In this document: positions 1 through 7,656 of the stretch, piece by piece
Layout of the letters: every line of letters begins with the position of its first letter
Position numbering within the stretch: position 1 is the stretch's first letter
DNA from: Trueperaceae bacterium
GTDB taxonomy: Bacteria > Deinococcota > Deinococci > Deinococcales > Trueperaceae
Direction: 5' to 3'
NCBI GenBank assembly: GCA_013697735.1
Contig: JACCWH010000230.1
Span: 1-32,834 of the forward strand
DNA: 32,834 bases
Program-made: the position numbers and the translations under genes
Notes under the pieces: model-generated
Database searches by the model: none
What the model was told of the DNA's origin: nothing
What the model saw: the letters and a program-made list of their open reading frames with translations, nothing else

Positions 1-741
1 CCGCACCACGGCAGCAGCACGGCCGGCATCGTCGGCAGCGTCCGGGGTCCGGGCGAACTCAGCCTCGCGCACCGCGGTCTGCTCTTCCTCGACGAGCTCC
101 CGGAGTTCGACCGGCGGTCGCTCGAGGCGCTGCGGCAACCGCTCGAGGGGGGCGTCGTGATCCTCAGCATGGCGCGTGGCCGTGTCGCGCTCCCCGCACG
201 CTTCCAACTCGTCGCCGCCATGAATCCGTGCCCGTGCGGATTCGACGGCGATCCCGACCGACCATGTGGCTGCCATCCGAGCGACCGGAGGCGCTACCGC
301 GGTCGCCTATCGGGCCCCCTGCTCGATCGCTTCGAGGTGCGCGTCACGATGGGACGACGAGACGGCGCCGACGACGGCCGTGTGGCGGACGCAGATGCGC
401 CACGCTCAGCGCGCGTGGGGGCGGAGCCGAGCGCCGCCGTGGCCACTCGCGTCGCACGTGCCCGCGCGATCGCGCTGCGACGCCAACGGGTCCCCAACGC
501 CGCGCTCGCCGGTCCCGCGCTCGCGTCCCTCGCGCTCGACGCAGACGCGCGCGACCTGCTCGCGGCCGCGCGGCAGCGCACGGCGATCGGGGAGCGCGGC
601 GTCGATCAGGTCGTGCGGGTCGCGCGGACGATCGCCGACCTCGCGGGGGCCGAGGCGGTCATGGGCGATCACCTCGTGGAGGCGCTCGCCTTCCGGGCCC
701 GACCGTGGCACGACGACGACCACGGCGAGAGAGCGTGGTAG
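1..741 (+). CDS. comM: ComM/YifB-family AAA+ protein, 5'-truncated
   Basis: The reading frame is open from base 1, so the N-terminal domain and Walker A lie outside the window. The visible part holds the HHGSSTAG segment, the Walker B region LLFLDELPEF at about residues 28-37, the hallmark MNPCPCG motif followed by further cysteines (PCGC), the GPLLDRF arginine-finger region and the C-terminal Mg-chelatase-like domain. In characterised bacteria ComM is a hexameric helicase that promotes branch migration during natural transformation; older annotations call it magnesium chelatase subunit D/I or YifB. No bch/chl genes are nearby, which fits ComM better than a chelatase. The stop is at 739-741, about 210 bases before the cox block. 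The family call is firm; the recombination role is by homology. Confidence 0.93.
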   Translation, partial: PHHGSSTAGIVGSVRGPGELSLAHRGLLFLDELPEFDRRSLEALRQPLEGGVVILSMARGRVALPARFQLVAAMNPCPCGFDGDPDRPCGCHPSDRRRYRGRLSGPLLDRFEVRVTMGRRDGADDGRVADADAPRSARVGAEPSAAVATRVARARAIALRRQRVPNAALAGPALASLALDADARDLLAAARQRTAIGERGVDQVVRVARTIADLAGAEAVMGDHLVEALAFRARPWHDDDHGERAW

Positions 742-851
742 GGGTCGCCGGGCCATGGCACGGCGAACGGGGCGGATTGTCCCTGTCGAGCCTCCTCGGG
801 ACGGCGGTACAACGCTCTGGGGGACGTGGCCGGCACGGCGTGGGACACGCG

Positions 852-879
852 TTGAGAAGCACGACGCCTGTGCTAGCCT
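852..879 (+). promoter_or_regulatory. Candidate promoter of the cytochrome oxidase block
   Basis: TTGAGA at 852-857 and TAGCCT at 874-879 are separated by 16 bases, and the -10 is preceded by TGC at 871-873, giving an extended -10 (TGCTAGCCT). Transcription would start near 886, about 65 bases before the coxB GTG. The rest of the 742-952 gap shows nothing else I can name. This is prediction by motif only. Confidence 0.5.
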
Positions 880-952
880 GTGGCCAATTCGAACGCTGGA
901 CGCGCGCGTCGCGTGACCGAGACGCCGAGACGCGCGGAGGAGGGACCACACA

Positions 953-2071
953 GTGCAGGTGAGACGACGGCTCCGCCGGAGCTTGGCGTTGGCAGTTCTG
1001 CCGCCCCTCGCGGCGTGCGACTTCGGGGGGCCCCAATCGGTGCTCGACCCGCAGGGGCCCATCGCGCAAGCGCAGCAAGATCTCTTCCTCTGGACGTACT
1101 ATCTCAGTTGGCCCGTCATGATCCTCGTGGTCGCGGTGATCGCCTACTCGATGTGGAAGTTCCGCGCCAAGAGCGTCGAGGACGCCAAAGCGCTGCCGCA
1201 CCAGACGCACGGGCACACCACCCTCGAGATCGCCTGGACGCTCATCCCGGTGGTGCTCGTGATCCTCGTCGCGGTGCCGACGGTGCGGACGCTCTTCGCG
1301 ACCGAGTCCACCATCGCCGCCTCGCAGTACACCGACGACGACGTCGTGATCCGCGCGACGGGGTATCAGTGGTGGTTCAAATTCGACTACGGTGACGGTG
1401 TGGTCACCTCCAGCGAGATGCACATCCCGGTCGGTCGGCGCGTGATCGTGGAGCTCGACGCGGCCGACGTCCTGCACTCCTTCTGGGTCCCGAACCTCGC
1501 CGGGAAGCGCGACATGATCCCGAACCAGGCGAATCAGGTCTGGTTCTCTGCCGACCGTCCCGGCGTCTTCTACGGACAGTGTGCCGAGCTCTGCCTCGGA
1601 GCGCACGCGTACATGCGCTTCCGCGTGATCGCCTCGGAGGAAGAGGACTATCGAGCGTGGCTCGCATCCTTCCGCGACGCCGGAGCGACGGTACAGACCG
1701 TGCAGGCCGACCCGCAGATCGAGCGTGGCCGGCAGCTCGTGGCGCAGAAGGGCTGCATCGCGTGCCACACCATCGACGGCTACTACGCCGACGGCACGCC
1801 GGTGGGCGGCTCGGAGTTCCCGAACCTGACGAACTTCGGCCTGCGGCTCACGGTCGCCACGTCGATGCTCGACGCGACGCCCGAGAACGTCGCTCGCTGG
1901 ATCCGCTACCCGGACGCCGTCAAGCCGGGGAACCGCATGCCCACGCTCTGGACCGGCGACGACCCGAACGCCGAGGAAGAGGTCGCGGCGATCACCGCCT
2001 ACCTCCTCAGCCTCGGACGCGACTCGGGCGCGGCCACGGCGACCCTGGGGGAGACTCATGGCAATCGGTAA
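953..2071 (+). CDS. coxB: Cytochrome c oxidase subunit II with fused cytochrome c domain (caa3 type)
   Basis: 372 residues. Subunit II accepts electrons at the CuA centre and passes them to subunit I. The N-terminus is basic and then hydrophobic, with a lipobox LAAC ending at Cys22, so it is probably a lipoprotein. Two membrane helices follow at about 52-68 and 92-110. The CuA ligands are His175 and the C-x3-C-x3-H-x2-M cluster Cys210, Cys214, His218 and Met221. A C-terminal cytochrome c domain follows, with CIACH (Cys268, Cys271, His272) and Met329 as likely sixth heme ligand. This fusion is the signature of caa3 oxidases. The GTG start is preceded by a purine-rich GGAGGAGGG Shine-Dalgarno. 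The 3' end overlaps coxA by 14 bases, suggesting translational coupling. Confidence 0.96.
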   Translation: MQVRRRLRRSLALAVLPPLAACDFGGPQSVLDPQGPIAQAQQDLFLWTYYLSWPVMILVVAVIAYSMWKFRAKSVEDAKALPHQTHGHTTLEIAWTLIPVVLVILVAVPTVRTLFATESTIAASQYTDDDVVIRATGYQWWFKFDYGDGVVTSSEMHIPVGRRVIVELDAADVLHSFWVPNLAGKRDMIPNQANQVWFSADRPGVFYGQCAELCLGAHAYMRFRVIASEEEDYRAWLASFRDAGATVQTVQADPQIERGRQLVAQKGCIACHTIDGYYADGTPVGGSEFPNLTNFGLRLTVATSMLDATPENVARWIRYPDAVKPGNRMPTLWTGDDPNAEEEVAAITAYLLSLGRDSGAATATLGETHGNR

Positions 2072-3995
2072 GGTCGGCGGTGCCGACTACGAACCGCACG
2101 GTGCGGGCGGCGATGCGCTGCTTCAGCGGCCGGCGGGGTACGCCGGCATCGCCAGCTGGCTGACCACCGTCGACCACAAGCGCCTCGGCATCCTCTACAT
2201 CCTGACGAGCTTCATGTTCATGGGCTTCGCCAGCATCGAGGCGTTCCTCATCCGGCTGCAACTGCTCTCGCCGAACAACACGCTCCTCAGCCCCGACGTC
2301 TACAACCAGATGTTCACGATGCACGGCGTCACGATGGTCTTCCTCGCCATCATGCCGCTCGGCATCGGTTTCGCAAACTACATGGTCCCGCTGCAGATCG
2401 GCGCGCGCGACCTGGCGTTCCCGCGCCTCAACGCGTTTGGGTACTGGGCGTATCTGGCGGGCGGACTCTTCCTCTACACGAGCTTCTTCCTCGGCGGCGC
2501 GCCCGACGTCGGCTGGTTCGCCTACGCGCCGCTCACGTCGCTCTCGAACAATCCCGGCCTCGGTACTGATTTCTACATGATCGGCCTCTTCGTCGGCGGG
2601 ATCGGCACGCTCGTGACCGCCATGAACCTGATCGTGACCATCGTCAACATGCGCGCGCCGGGCATGACGATGATGCGCGTACCGGTCTTCACGTGGCTGA
2701 TGCTCGTCACGAGCTTCCTGATCATCTTCGCCTTCCCGCCCCTCACGATCGCGCTCTTCCAGGTGATCATGGACCGCTCCTTCGGCACGCTCTTCTACGT
2801 ACCGGAAGCGGGCGCGATGCCGATCCTCTGGCAGCACCTCTTCTGGATCTTCGGGCACCCGGAGGTCTACATCATCATCCTGCCGGCCTTCGGCGTGATC
2901 TCCGAGATCATCCCGACGTTCTCGCGCAAGCCGCTCTTCGGCTACCCGGTCATCATCCTCTCGGGGATCTTCATCGGCTTCATGGGCTTCGCGGTCTGGA
3001 CGCACCACATGTTCACCACCGGCCTCGGACCGGTCGTGAACACCGCCTTCGCGCTCACGAGCTTCGTGATCGGCATCCCCACGGGCGTGAAGGTCTTCAA
3101 CTGGCTCGGGACGATGTGGGGCGGCAAGATCGTCTTCACCACGTCGATGCTCTACGCCGTCGCCTTCCTGGTCACGTTCACGCTCGGGGGCGTCACCGGG
3201 ATCATGCTCGCCGTACCCCCCTTCGACGCGCAGGCGCAGGACTCGTACTTCGTGGTCGCGCACTTCCACTTCGTGATGGGGGGCGGAGCGCTCCTGTCGT
3301 TCTTCGCGGCGCTCTTCTACTGGTTCCCGAAGATGACGGGCCGCATGATCTCGGAGCGACTCGGCAAGATCTCGTTCTGGCTGCTCGTGCCCGGCTTCTA
3401 CGTGATCTTCTTCCCACAGCACTTCCTCGGACTCATGGGGATGCCACGCCGGACGCAGACCTACGTCGAAGGGATCGGGCTCGAGATCTGGAATCAGGTC
3501 TCGACGTTCGGGACCTTCATCATGGGCGCCGGCATGCTGCTCCTCGCTTTCGCGGTCCTTTCGGCGTTCCGAAACGGTCGACCCGCCGGCAACGATCCTT
3601 GGGACGGCCGCACGCTCGAGTGGTCGACCACCTCGCCGCCGCCGTACTACGACTTCGACCGCCAGCCCGTCGTGAACGACCGCGACGCGCACTGGGTGCA
3701 GAAGTACCCGGAGAGCGTGCACGGCGAGCGCGTGCCCGAATCGGCGTCGCTCCCGTACGACGCCGGCGGCATCCACATCCCGGGAGCGAGTTGGTACCCC
3801 TTCCTCGCAGCGGTCGCCATGCTGCCCATGAGCTACGGTCTGCTCTACAACAACTGGTGGGTGCTCGGGATCTCGCTCCTCGGAATCGTGCTGGCGACGT
3901 ACGGCTGGGCGCTCGAGGGCGTCGGCGGGAAGCACATCCACATCGACCACGGTGGCGCCGACCACGGCCGACACCGCGAGGAGACGGACGCGTGA
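2058..3995 (+). CDS. coxA: Cytochrome c oxidase subunit I
   Basis: 645 residues, a polytopic heme-copper oxidase catalytic subunit that reduces O2 and pumps protons. Visible ligands are His89 (TMHG) and His404 for low-spin heme a, His402 for heme a3, and His267, His316 and His317 for CuB. Tyr271 is the tyrosine that crosslinks to the CuB histidine in this family. GHPEVY carries Glu269, which marks the A1 subtype with the D-channel glutamate; Lys345 in PTGVKVFNW is the K-channel lysine. The C-terminus has two extra helices at about 590-630, as in other long subunit I proteins, before a histidine-rich tail. It overlaps coxB by 14 bases and coxC by 4 (GTGA). All key residues are present. Confidence 0.98.
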   Translation: MAIGKVGGADYEPHGAGGDALLQRPAGYAGIASWLTTVDHKRLGILYILTSFMFMGFASIEAFLIRLQLLSPNNTLLSPDVYNQMFTMHGVTMVFLAIMPLGIGFANYMVPLQIGARDLAFPRLNAFGYWAYLAGGLFLYTSFFLGGAPDVGWFAYAPLTSLSNNPGLGTDFYMIGLFVGGIGTLVTAMNLIVTIVNMRAPGMTMMRVPVFTWLMLVTSFLIIFAFPPLTIALFQVIMDRSFGTLFYVPEAGAMPILWQHLFWIFGHPEVYIIILPAFGVISEIIPTFSRKPLFGYPVIILSGIFIGFMGFAVWTHHMFTTGLGPVVNTAFALTSFVIGIPTGVKVFNWLGTMWGGKIVFTTSMLYAVAFLVTFTLGGVTGIMLAVPPFDAQAQDSYFVVAHFHFVMGGGALLSFFAALFYWFPKMTGRMISERLGKISFWLLVPGFYVIFFPQHFLGLMGMPRRTQTYVEGIGLEIWNQVSTFGTFIMGAGMLLLAFAVLSAFRNGRPAGNDPWDGRTLEWSTTSPPPYYDFDRQPVVNDRDAHWVQKYPESVHGERVPESASLPYDAGGIHIPGASWYPFLAAVAMLPMSYGLLYNNWWVLGISLLGIVLATYGWALEGVGGKHIHIDHGGADHGRHREETDA

Positions 3996-4609
3996 GCGAG
4001 ACCATCGCACCGACCGCGACGCACGGTGCCGCCGTGCTCTCAGCCCGGAGCACGAAGCTCCCCGACGTGAAGCTCATGATGTGGGTCTTCCTGGCGTCGG
4101 ACTGCATGTTCTTCGGCACCCTCATCGGGACCTACCTCGTCTATAACGGCCGGAGCCTCGTCGGTCCCGGCCCGCTCGACGTGCTCGACATCCCGCTCAC
4201 TACCGTGAGCACGTTCGTGCTGCTGATGTCGTCGTTCCTGATGGTGCTGGCGCTGCACTCACTCCGCCAGAACGACATCTCGAAGTTCCGCCTCTGGACC
4301 TTCGGCGTGGCGTTCTTCGGCGCCATCTTCCTGGGCTTCCAGATCTACGAGTTCCGGCACTTCGTCGAGCTCGGGATGACGTTGCAGGGCAACCTCTTCG
4401 GCACCACCTTCTACGTCCTCACGGGCACCCACGGCGTTCACGTCACCATCGGGGTTCTGTGGCTGCTCTCGATCCTGGTGCACTCCTACATCCACCCCTG
4501 GACCAGCAAGGACGAGGTCTACCTCGAGGTCGCCGGTCTCTATTGGCACTTCGTCGACATCGTCTGGATCGTGATCTTCACGGTCGTCTACCTGGTCGAG
4601 TTCGTGTGA
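3992..4609 (+). CDS. coxC: Cytochrome c oxidase subunit III
   Basis: 205 residues with about five membrane helices, the short form of subunit III. It starts MSETIAPTAT and ends with the family-typical stretch YWHFVDIVWIVIFTVVYLVEF. Subunit III stabilises the oxidase and supports sustained proton uptake. I chose the GTG at 3992 because it overlaps the coxA stop as GTGA and gives the normal family length; the frame is open much further upstream, but that stretch is antisense-quality sequence inside coxA. The next gene begins 10 bases after the stop. Confidence 0.96.
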   Translation: MSETIAPTATHGAAVLSARSTKLPDVKLMMWVFLASDCMFFGTLIGTYLVYNGRSLVGPGPLDVLDIPLTTVSTFVLLMSSFLMVLALHSLRQNDISKFRLWTFGVAFFGAIFLGFQIYEFRHFVELGMTLQGNLFGTTFYVLTGTHGVHVTIGVLWLLSILVHSYIHPWTSKDEVYLEVAGLYWHFVDIVWIVIFTVVYLVEFV

Positions 4610-4619
4610 GGCGAAACTG

Positions 4620-5711
4620 ATGGCAGACGGCACGCACAAAGGCCCCGGCCTCTACATCGTGATCGCCCTCATCCTGGGCGTCATCACCTACATCGAGTAC
4701 TACATCGTGGAGTTCCCCCCCGTCTGGCTCAGTGCGTCCTGGGTCCTCTTCTGGCTGGTCACACTCTCCCTCGCGAAGTTCTGGATGGTCATCTGGTTCT
4801 TCATGCACCTCCGCGACGACGACAAGCTCTACACCGGCTTCTTCGCATCCGGAATGGTGATCGCAATGGGCACGTTCGTGGCGCTCGCGGCCATGTTCCT
4901 GCTGCCGCGCGCCGTCGCTCCGGTCGTCGCCGCGCAGGAGTCGCCGGCGATCGTCACGGACCACGGCGACCCGTATGCCGACCACCCCGACCCGGTGCCA
5001 CAGGAGCTGCGAGACCTCATCGCCAGCGACGGGATGTCTCGTTCCCTCGCCCGCCGCTCCGACGCGCCGCGCCCCAAGGACCAGACGCTTCGCATCACGC
5101 CGCCCCAGGCGCCCGACGACACCTTCACCCTCCGCCTCGACGACGAGGAGCTCGACGAGCTCGACCTCGGCGACGCCGAGGTGGCGAGCGATCCCGAGGC
5201 CGACGCCGGTGCGGCAGCGGTGCCGTCCCCCGAGGAGACCGAGGCAGAGGCGCCCACGCTGGCGGCAGCGCCCGACGAGTCGGACGACGCCGACGCACGC
5301 GATCCGACGTTCGATCGCGAACTCGGTGCGCAGGTCTACGCTGCGAACTGCAGCGGCTGCCACCAGGCGAACGGCCGCGGCATCCCGGGCGCATTCCCGC
5401 CGGTCGCCGGTCACGGCGCCGAGCTGTACGCCCTGGACGGGGGCCGCGCCTACCTCGTGGACGTATTGCTCTACGGCCTCCAGGGCGCCATCGAGGTCAA
5501 CGACCAGGCCTACAACGGCATGATGCCTGCGTGGCCCCACCTCTCCGACGATCAGATCGCCGCCGTGCTGAACCACATCGTCGCCGGCTGGGCCGACGAG
5601 GACGAACCCGCCGACTTCGACGCCTACCGCGCCGACGAGATCGCCGCCGAACGCGGTAGGGGGCTCTCCCCAGCAGACGTCCACGCGCTTCGCGCGACGC
5701 TGCGCGACTAG
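4620..5711 (+). CDS. Cytochrome oxidase subunit IV-like membrane domain fused to cytochrome c
   Basis: 363 residues in three parts. Residues 1-98 form three membrane helices (about 11-29, 38-62, 73-96), typical of the small prokaryotic subunit IV (CoxD/CtaF-like). Residues about 100-228 are a disordered, strongly acidic Asp/Glu/Ala linker. Residues about 229-340 are a class I cytochrome c with CSGCH (Cys244, Cys247, His248) and Met302 in MMPAW as probable axial ligand. With the N-terminus inside, three helices put the heme domain outside the membrane, where it belongs. Subunit IV proteins are normally about 100 residues, so the cytochrome extension is unusual, and subunit II of the same operon already carries one. 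It probably supplies a second heme c docking or relay site; this is inference. Confidence 0.9.
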   Translation: MADGTHKGPGLYIVIALILGVITYIEYYIVEFPPVWLSASWVLFWLVTLSLAKFWMVIWFFMHLRDDDKLYTGFFASGMVIAMGTFVALAAMFLLPRAVAPVVAAQESPAIVTDHGDPYADHPDPVPQELRDLIASDGMSRSLARRSDAPRPKDQTLRITPPQAPDDTFTLRLDDEELDELDLGDAEVASDPEADAGAAAVPSPEETEAEAPTLAAAPDESDDADARDPTFDRELGAQVYAANCSGCHQANGRGIPGAFPPVAGHGAELYALDGGRAYLVDVLLYGLQGAIEVNDQAYNGMMPAWPHLSDDQIAAVLNHIVAGWADEDEPADFDAYRADEIAAERGRGLSPADVHALRATLRD

Positions 5712-5726
5712 GCGAGGAGACACCCC

Positions 5727-6605
5727 GTGCCCCCAGCCGAGATCTACGTGAACTGGCAGCTCGATCCGATCTTGATCGGCGGGCTGCTGGCGCTCGGCGT
5801 CGCCTACGCGCTGGCGACCGGTCCCCTGCGCGAACGGATCGCTCCCGGTCGCGCCTTCGAGCCGGGGCGGGCGAGCATGTTCTACGTCGCGCTCGTGACC
5901 TTCTTCCTGGTCGAGGGGTCGCCGCTGCACGATCTCGCCGAGCGCTACCTGCTCTCGGCCCACATGCTCCAGCACCTGCTGCTGTCGTACGTGGTGGCGC
6001 GCTTGATGCTCGTGGGCGTTCCGGCCTGGCTCTGGCGCGCGCTGCTGCTGAACCGGGCCGTCGCGCCGATCGCGAAGGTGATGCTCCGCCCGACGATGGC
6101 GTTCATCACCTTCGGCCTCTTCTTCGCCGTCTGGCACGTTCCCGCGGTCTACGAAGGGGCACTCGCGAACCCGACGCTGCACCACATCGAGCACGTCCTC
6201 TTCCTGGTTGCAGCTCTGATCCTGTGGTGGCCGATCCTGAGCCCCCTCGCCGAGCTGCCGAAGGCGCCGCCACTCGTGCAGCTCGTCTACCTCTTCACCA
6301 TCCCGATCGCGCAGTTGCCGGTCTTCGCCGCCATCACCTTCTCCCCCGACGTCGTCTACGCCACCTACGCGAACGCACCGCAGATCGTGGGCTGGCTCAC
6401 GCCGCTCTCGGATCAGGCCCTCGCCGGCGCGATCATGAAGGTGTTCGGGCTCGTCTTCTTCGGAGTCCCGTTCGCACGGATCTTCTTCGAGTGGTATGCG
6501 CGTGAGACGCGGCGGAACATCACGCAGCGCGACATGCGTCGTCGAAGCGGACCGCCCGATGGGCACGACGGCGTTACGACGCCGGTCGCGGTGGAGGCGC
6601 GATGA
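5727..6605 (+). CDS. ctaG: Cytochrome c oxidase assembly factor, CtaG (caa3_CtaG) family
   Basis: 292 residues with about seven membrane helices. Conserved histidines of the family are visible in SAHMLQH (His78, His82), in FAVWHVP and in LHHIEHVLF. Proteins of this type are needed for assembly of caa3 oxidase in Bacillus and are thought to take part in CuB delivery, although they are unrelated to the Cox11 protein that shares the CtaG name. The GTG start has GAGGAGA upstream and lies 15 bases after the previous stop. The end overlaps the next gene by 4 bases (ATGA). Its place directly after the structural cox genes supports the call. Confidence 0.92.
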   Translation: MPPAEIYVNWQLDPILIGGLLALGVAYALATGPLRERIAPGRAFEPGRASMFYVALVTFFLVEGSPLHDLAERYLLSAHMLQHLLLSYVVARLMLVGVPAWLWRALLLNRAVAPIAKVMLRPTMAFITFGLFFAVWHVPAVYEGALANPTLHHIEHVLFLVAALILWWPILSPLAELPKAPPLVQLVYLFTIPIAQLPVFAAITFSPDVVYATYANAPQIVGWLTPLSDQALAGAIMKVFGLVFFGVPFARIFFEWYARETRRNITQRDMRRRSGPPDGHDGVTTPVAVEAR

Positions 6606-7270
6606 GCGATTGGGAGGCAGACGCCCCGCCCGTGCGCGCGATCGCCTTCGACTGGGGTGGTGTGTTCACCGAAGGTACCTTCGACGCTCGCGCCGTGGTC
6701 GCGCTCGCCGACCTCCTCGGTTTCGCCGAGCCGACGATCGCGGCGAGCTACTACCCGTTGATGGAGCGCTTCGAGGTCGGCGAACTCGACCTGTCGACCT
6801 TCGCACGGCAGCTACAGGACGAGGTCGGAGGCGACGGCGCGCGCGCCGTCGACGACGCCGTCTTCCGCGCTGCCTTCCTCCACGCCGCTCGTGAGCGAGC
6901 GGCGATGTACGACGTGCTCGCCGGCATTCCCCCTCGCTACACGGTGGGGATGCTCTCCAACAACGTCCCCGAACTGTGCGACCGCGTGCGCGACGATCCG
7001 CGCATGGCGCGAATCGAGCGCTTCGTGTTCAGCAACGAGATCGCCGTCCGAAAGCCCCACGCCGACGCGTTCGCCGCGCTCACCGAGGCGCTCGACGTAC
7101 CGGCCGCCCAAACCCTCTTCATCGACGACAACGAGGCAAACGTGGCGGCCTGCCGCGAGCTCGGGTTCCGCGGCCTCCTGCTCGACTCGGCCTCCGGCTT
7201 CGCGACGCGTTGGGAGCGCGCACTCCCGGATCTCGGCCACCTGGTCACTGGACCGTCCTGGGAACGATGA
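6602..7270 (+). CDS. HAD-superfamily hydrolase (subfamily IA type)
   Basis: 222 residues. Motif I is FDWGGV with nucleophile Asp17; the usual second Asp is replaced by Gly19, as in the YihX-like branch. Motif II is Ser119 in LSNN, motif III is Lys151 in RKPHADAF, and motif IV is the acidic pair Asp175-Asp176 in FIDDNEANV. A helical cap lies between motifs I and II. The protein is likely a cytoplasmic phosphatase of small phosphorylated metabolites; the substrate cannot be read from sequence. It overlaps ctaG and the next gene by 4 bases each, so it is probably co-translated with the oxidase block. No direct role in respiration is apparent. Confidence 0.88.
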   Translation: MSDWEADAPPVRAIAFDWGGVFTEGTFDARAVVALADLLGFAEPTIAASYYPLMERFEVGELDLSTFARQLQDEVGGDGARAVDDAVFRAAFLHAARERAAMYDVLAGIPPRYTVGMLSNNVPELCDRVRDDPRMARIERFVFSNEIAVRKPHADAFAALTEALDVPAAQTLFIDDNEANVAACRELGFRGLLLDSASGFATRWERALPDLGHLVTGPSWER

Positions 7271-7656
7271 CCGGCGACGGCGACGGGGAGCGTCCCGAAT
7301 CGATCGGCGATGATCGCACTCCCCGCACGGTCCGGCCGATCAAGCTCCTCCAAGGCTACGTCTGGCACCCGCGGGAGCTCGATATCGACCTCGGCGACTT
7401 CCTACCGTCGCGGCTCGATCCCGACGTTCACGTACTGTGGGACGTCATGCCTTCCGCGCCGTTCACCTTCTTCGACGACGGCACCCTCGCCGCGACGCAG
7501 CGCGTCTACCAGTTCACGGTGATGCGCTTCGTCCCGCCCGAGGAGGAGCCTGGGGCGTTGCTCCCGTGGCTCGCGGAGACGCTCCAGGCGTCGCTGGAGA
7601 CCACACCCGAGGGCGTCGGTTGGCAAGTGATGGACGACCTGCGCGAAGTCGGGTGA
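7267..7656 (+). CDS. Hypothetical protein, 129 residues
   Basis: I do not recognise a family. The start at 7267 is set by the ATGA overlap with the HAD gene, and the stop overlaps the next GTG by 4 bases. The first 25 residues are polar (MTGDGDGERP) and likely disordered. The rest looks like a compact alpha/beta domain with several aromatic residues (YVWHPREL, VLWDVMPSAPF) and a C-terminal helix (LPWLAETLQASLE). There is no signal peptide, membrane segment, cysteine or obvious catalytic motif. Codon use and the tight spacing argue that it is a real expressed gene. A cytoplasmic role is likely. Confidence 0.75.
   Translation: MTGDGDGERPESIGDDRTPRTVRPIKLLQGYVWHPRELDIDLGDFLPSRLDPDVHVLWDVMPSAPFTFFDDGTLAATQRVYQFTVMRFVPPEEEPGALLPWLAETLQASLETTPEGVGWQVMDDLREVG

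Noticed and set aside
1-741. Magnesium chelatase subunit for chlorophyll synthesis
   Set aside because: The MNPCPCG motif and the lack of pigment genes fit the ComM/YifB branch instead.
2693-3991. Upstream extension of the coxC frame
   Set aside because: It overlaps almost half of coxA out of frame; the GTG at 3992 gives the family length and a GTGA overlap.
2007-4010. Long open frame antisense to coxA
   Set aside because: It mirrors coxA, is rich in Arg, Asp, Glu and His as expected from the reverse strand of GC-rich codons, and shows no family motif.
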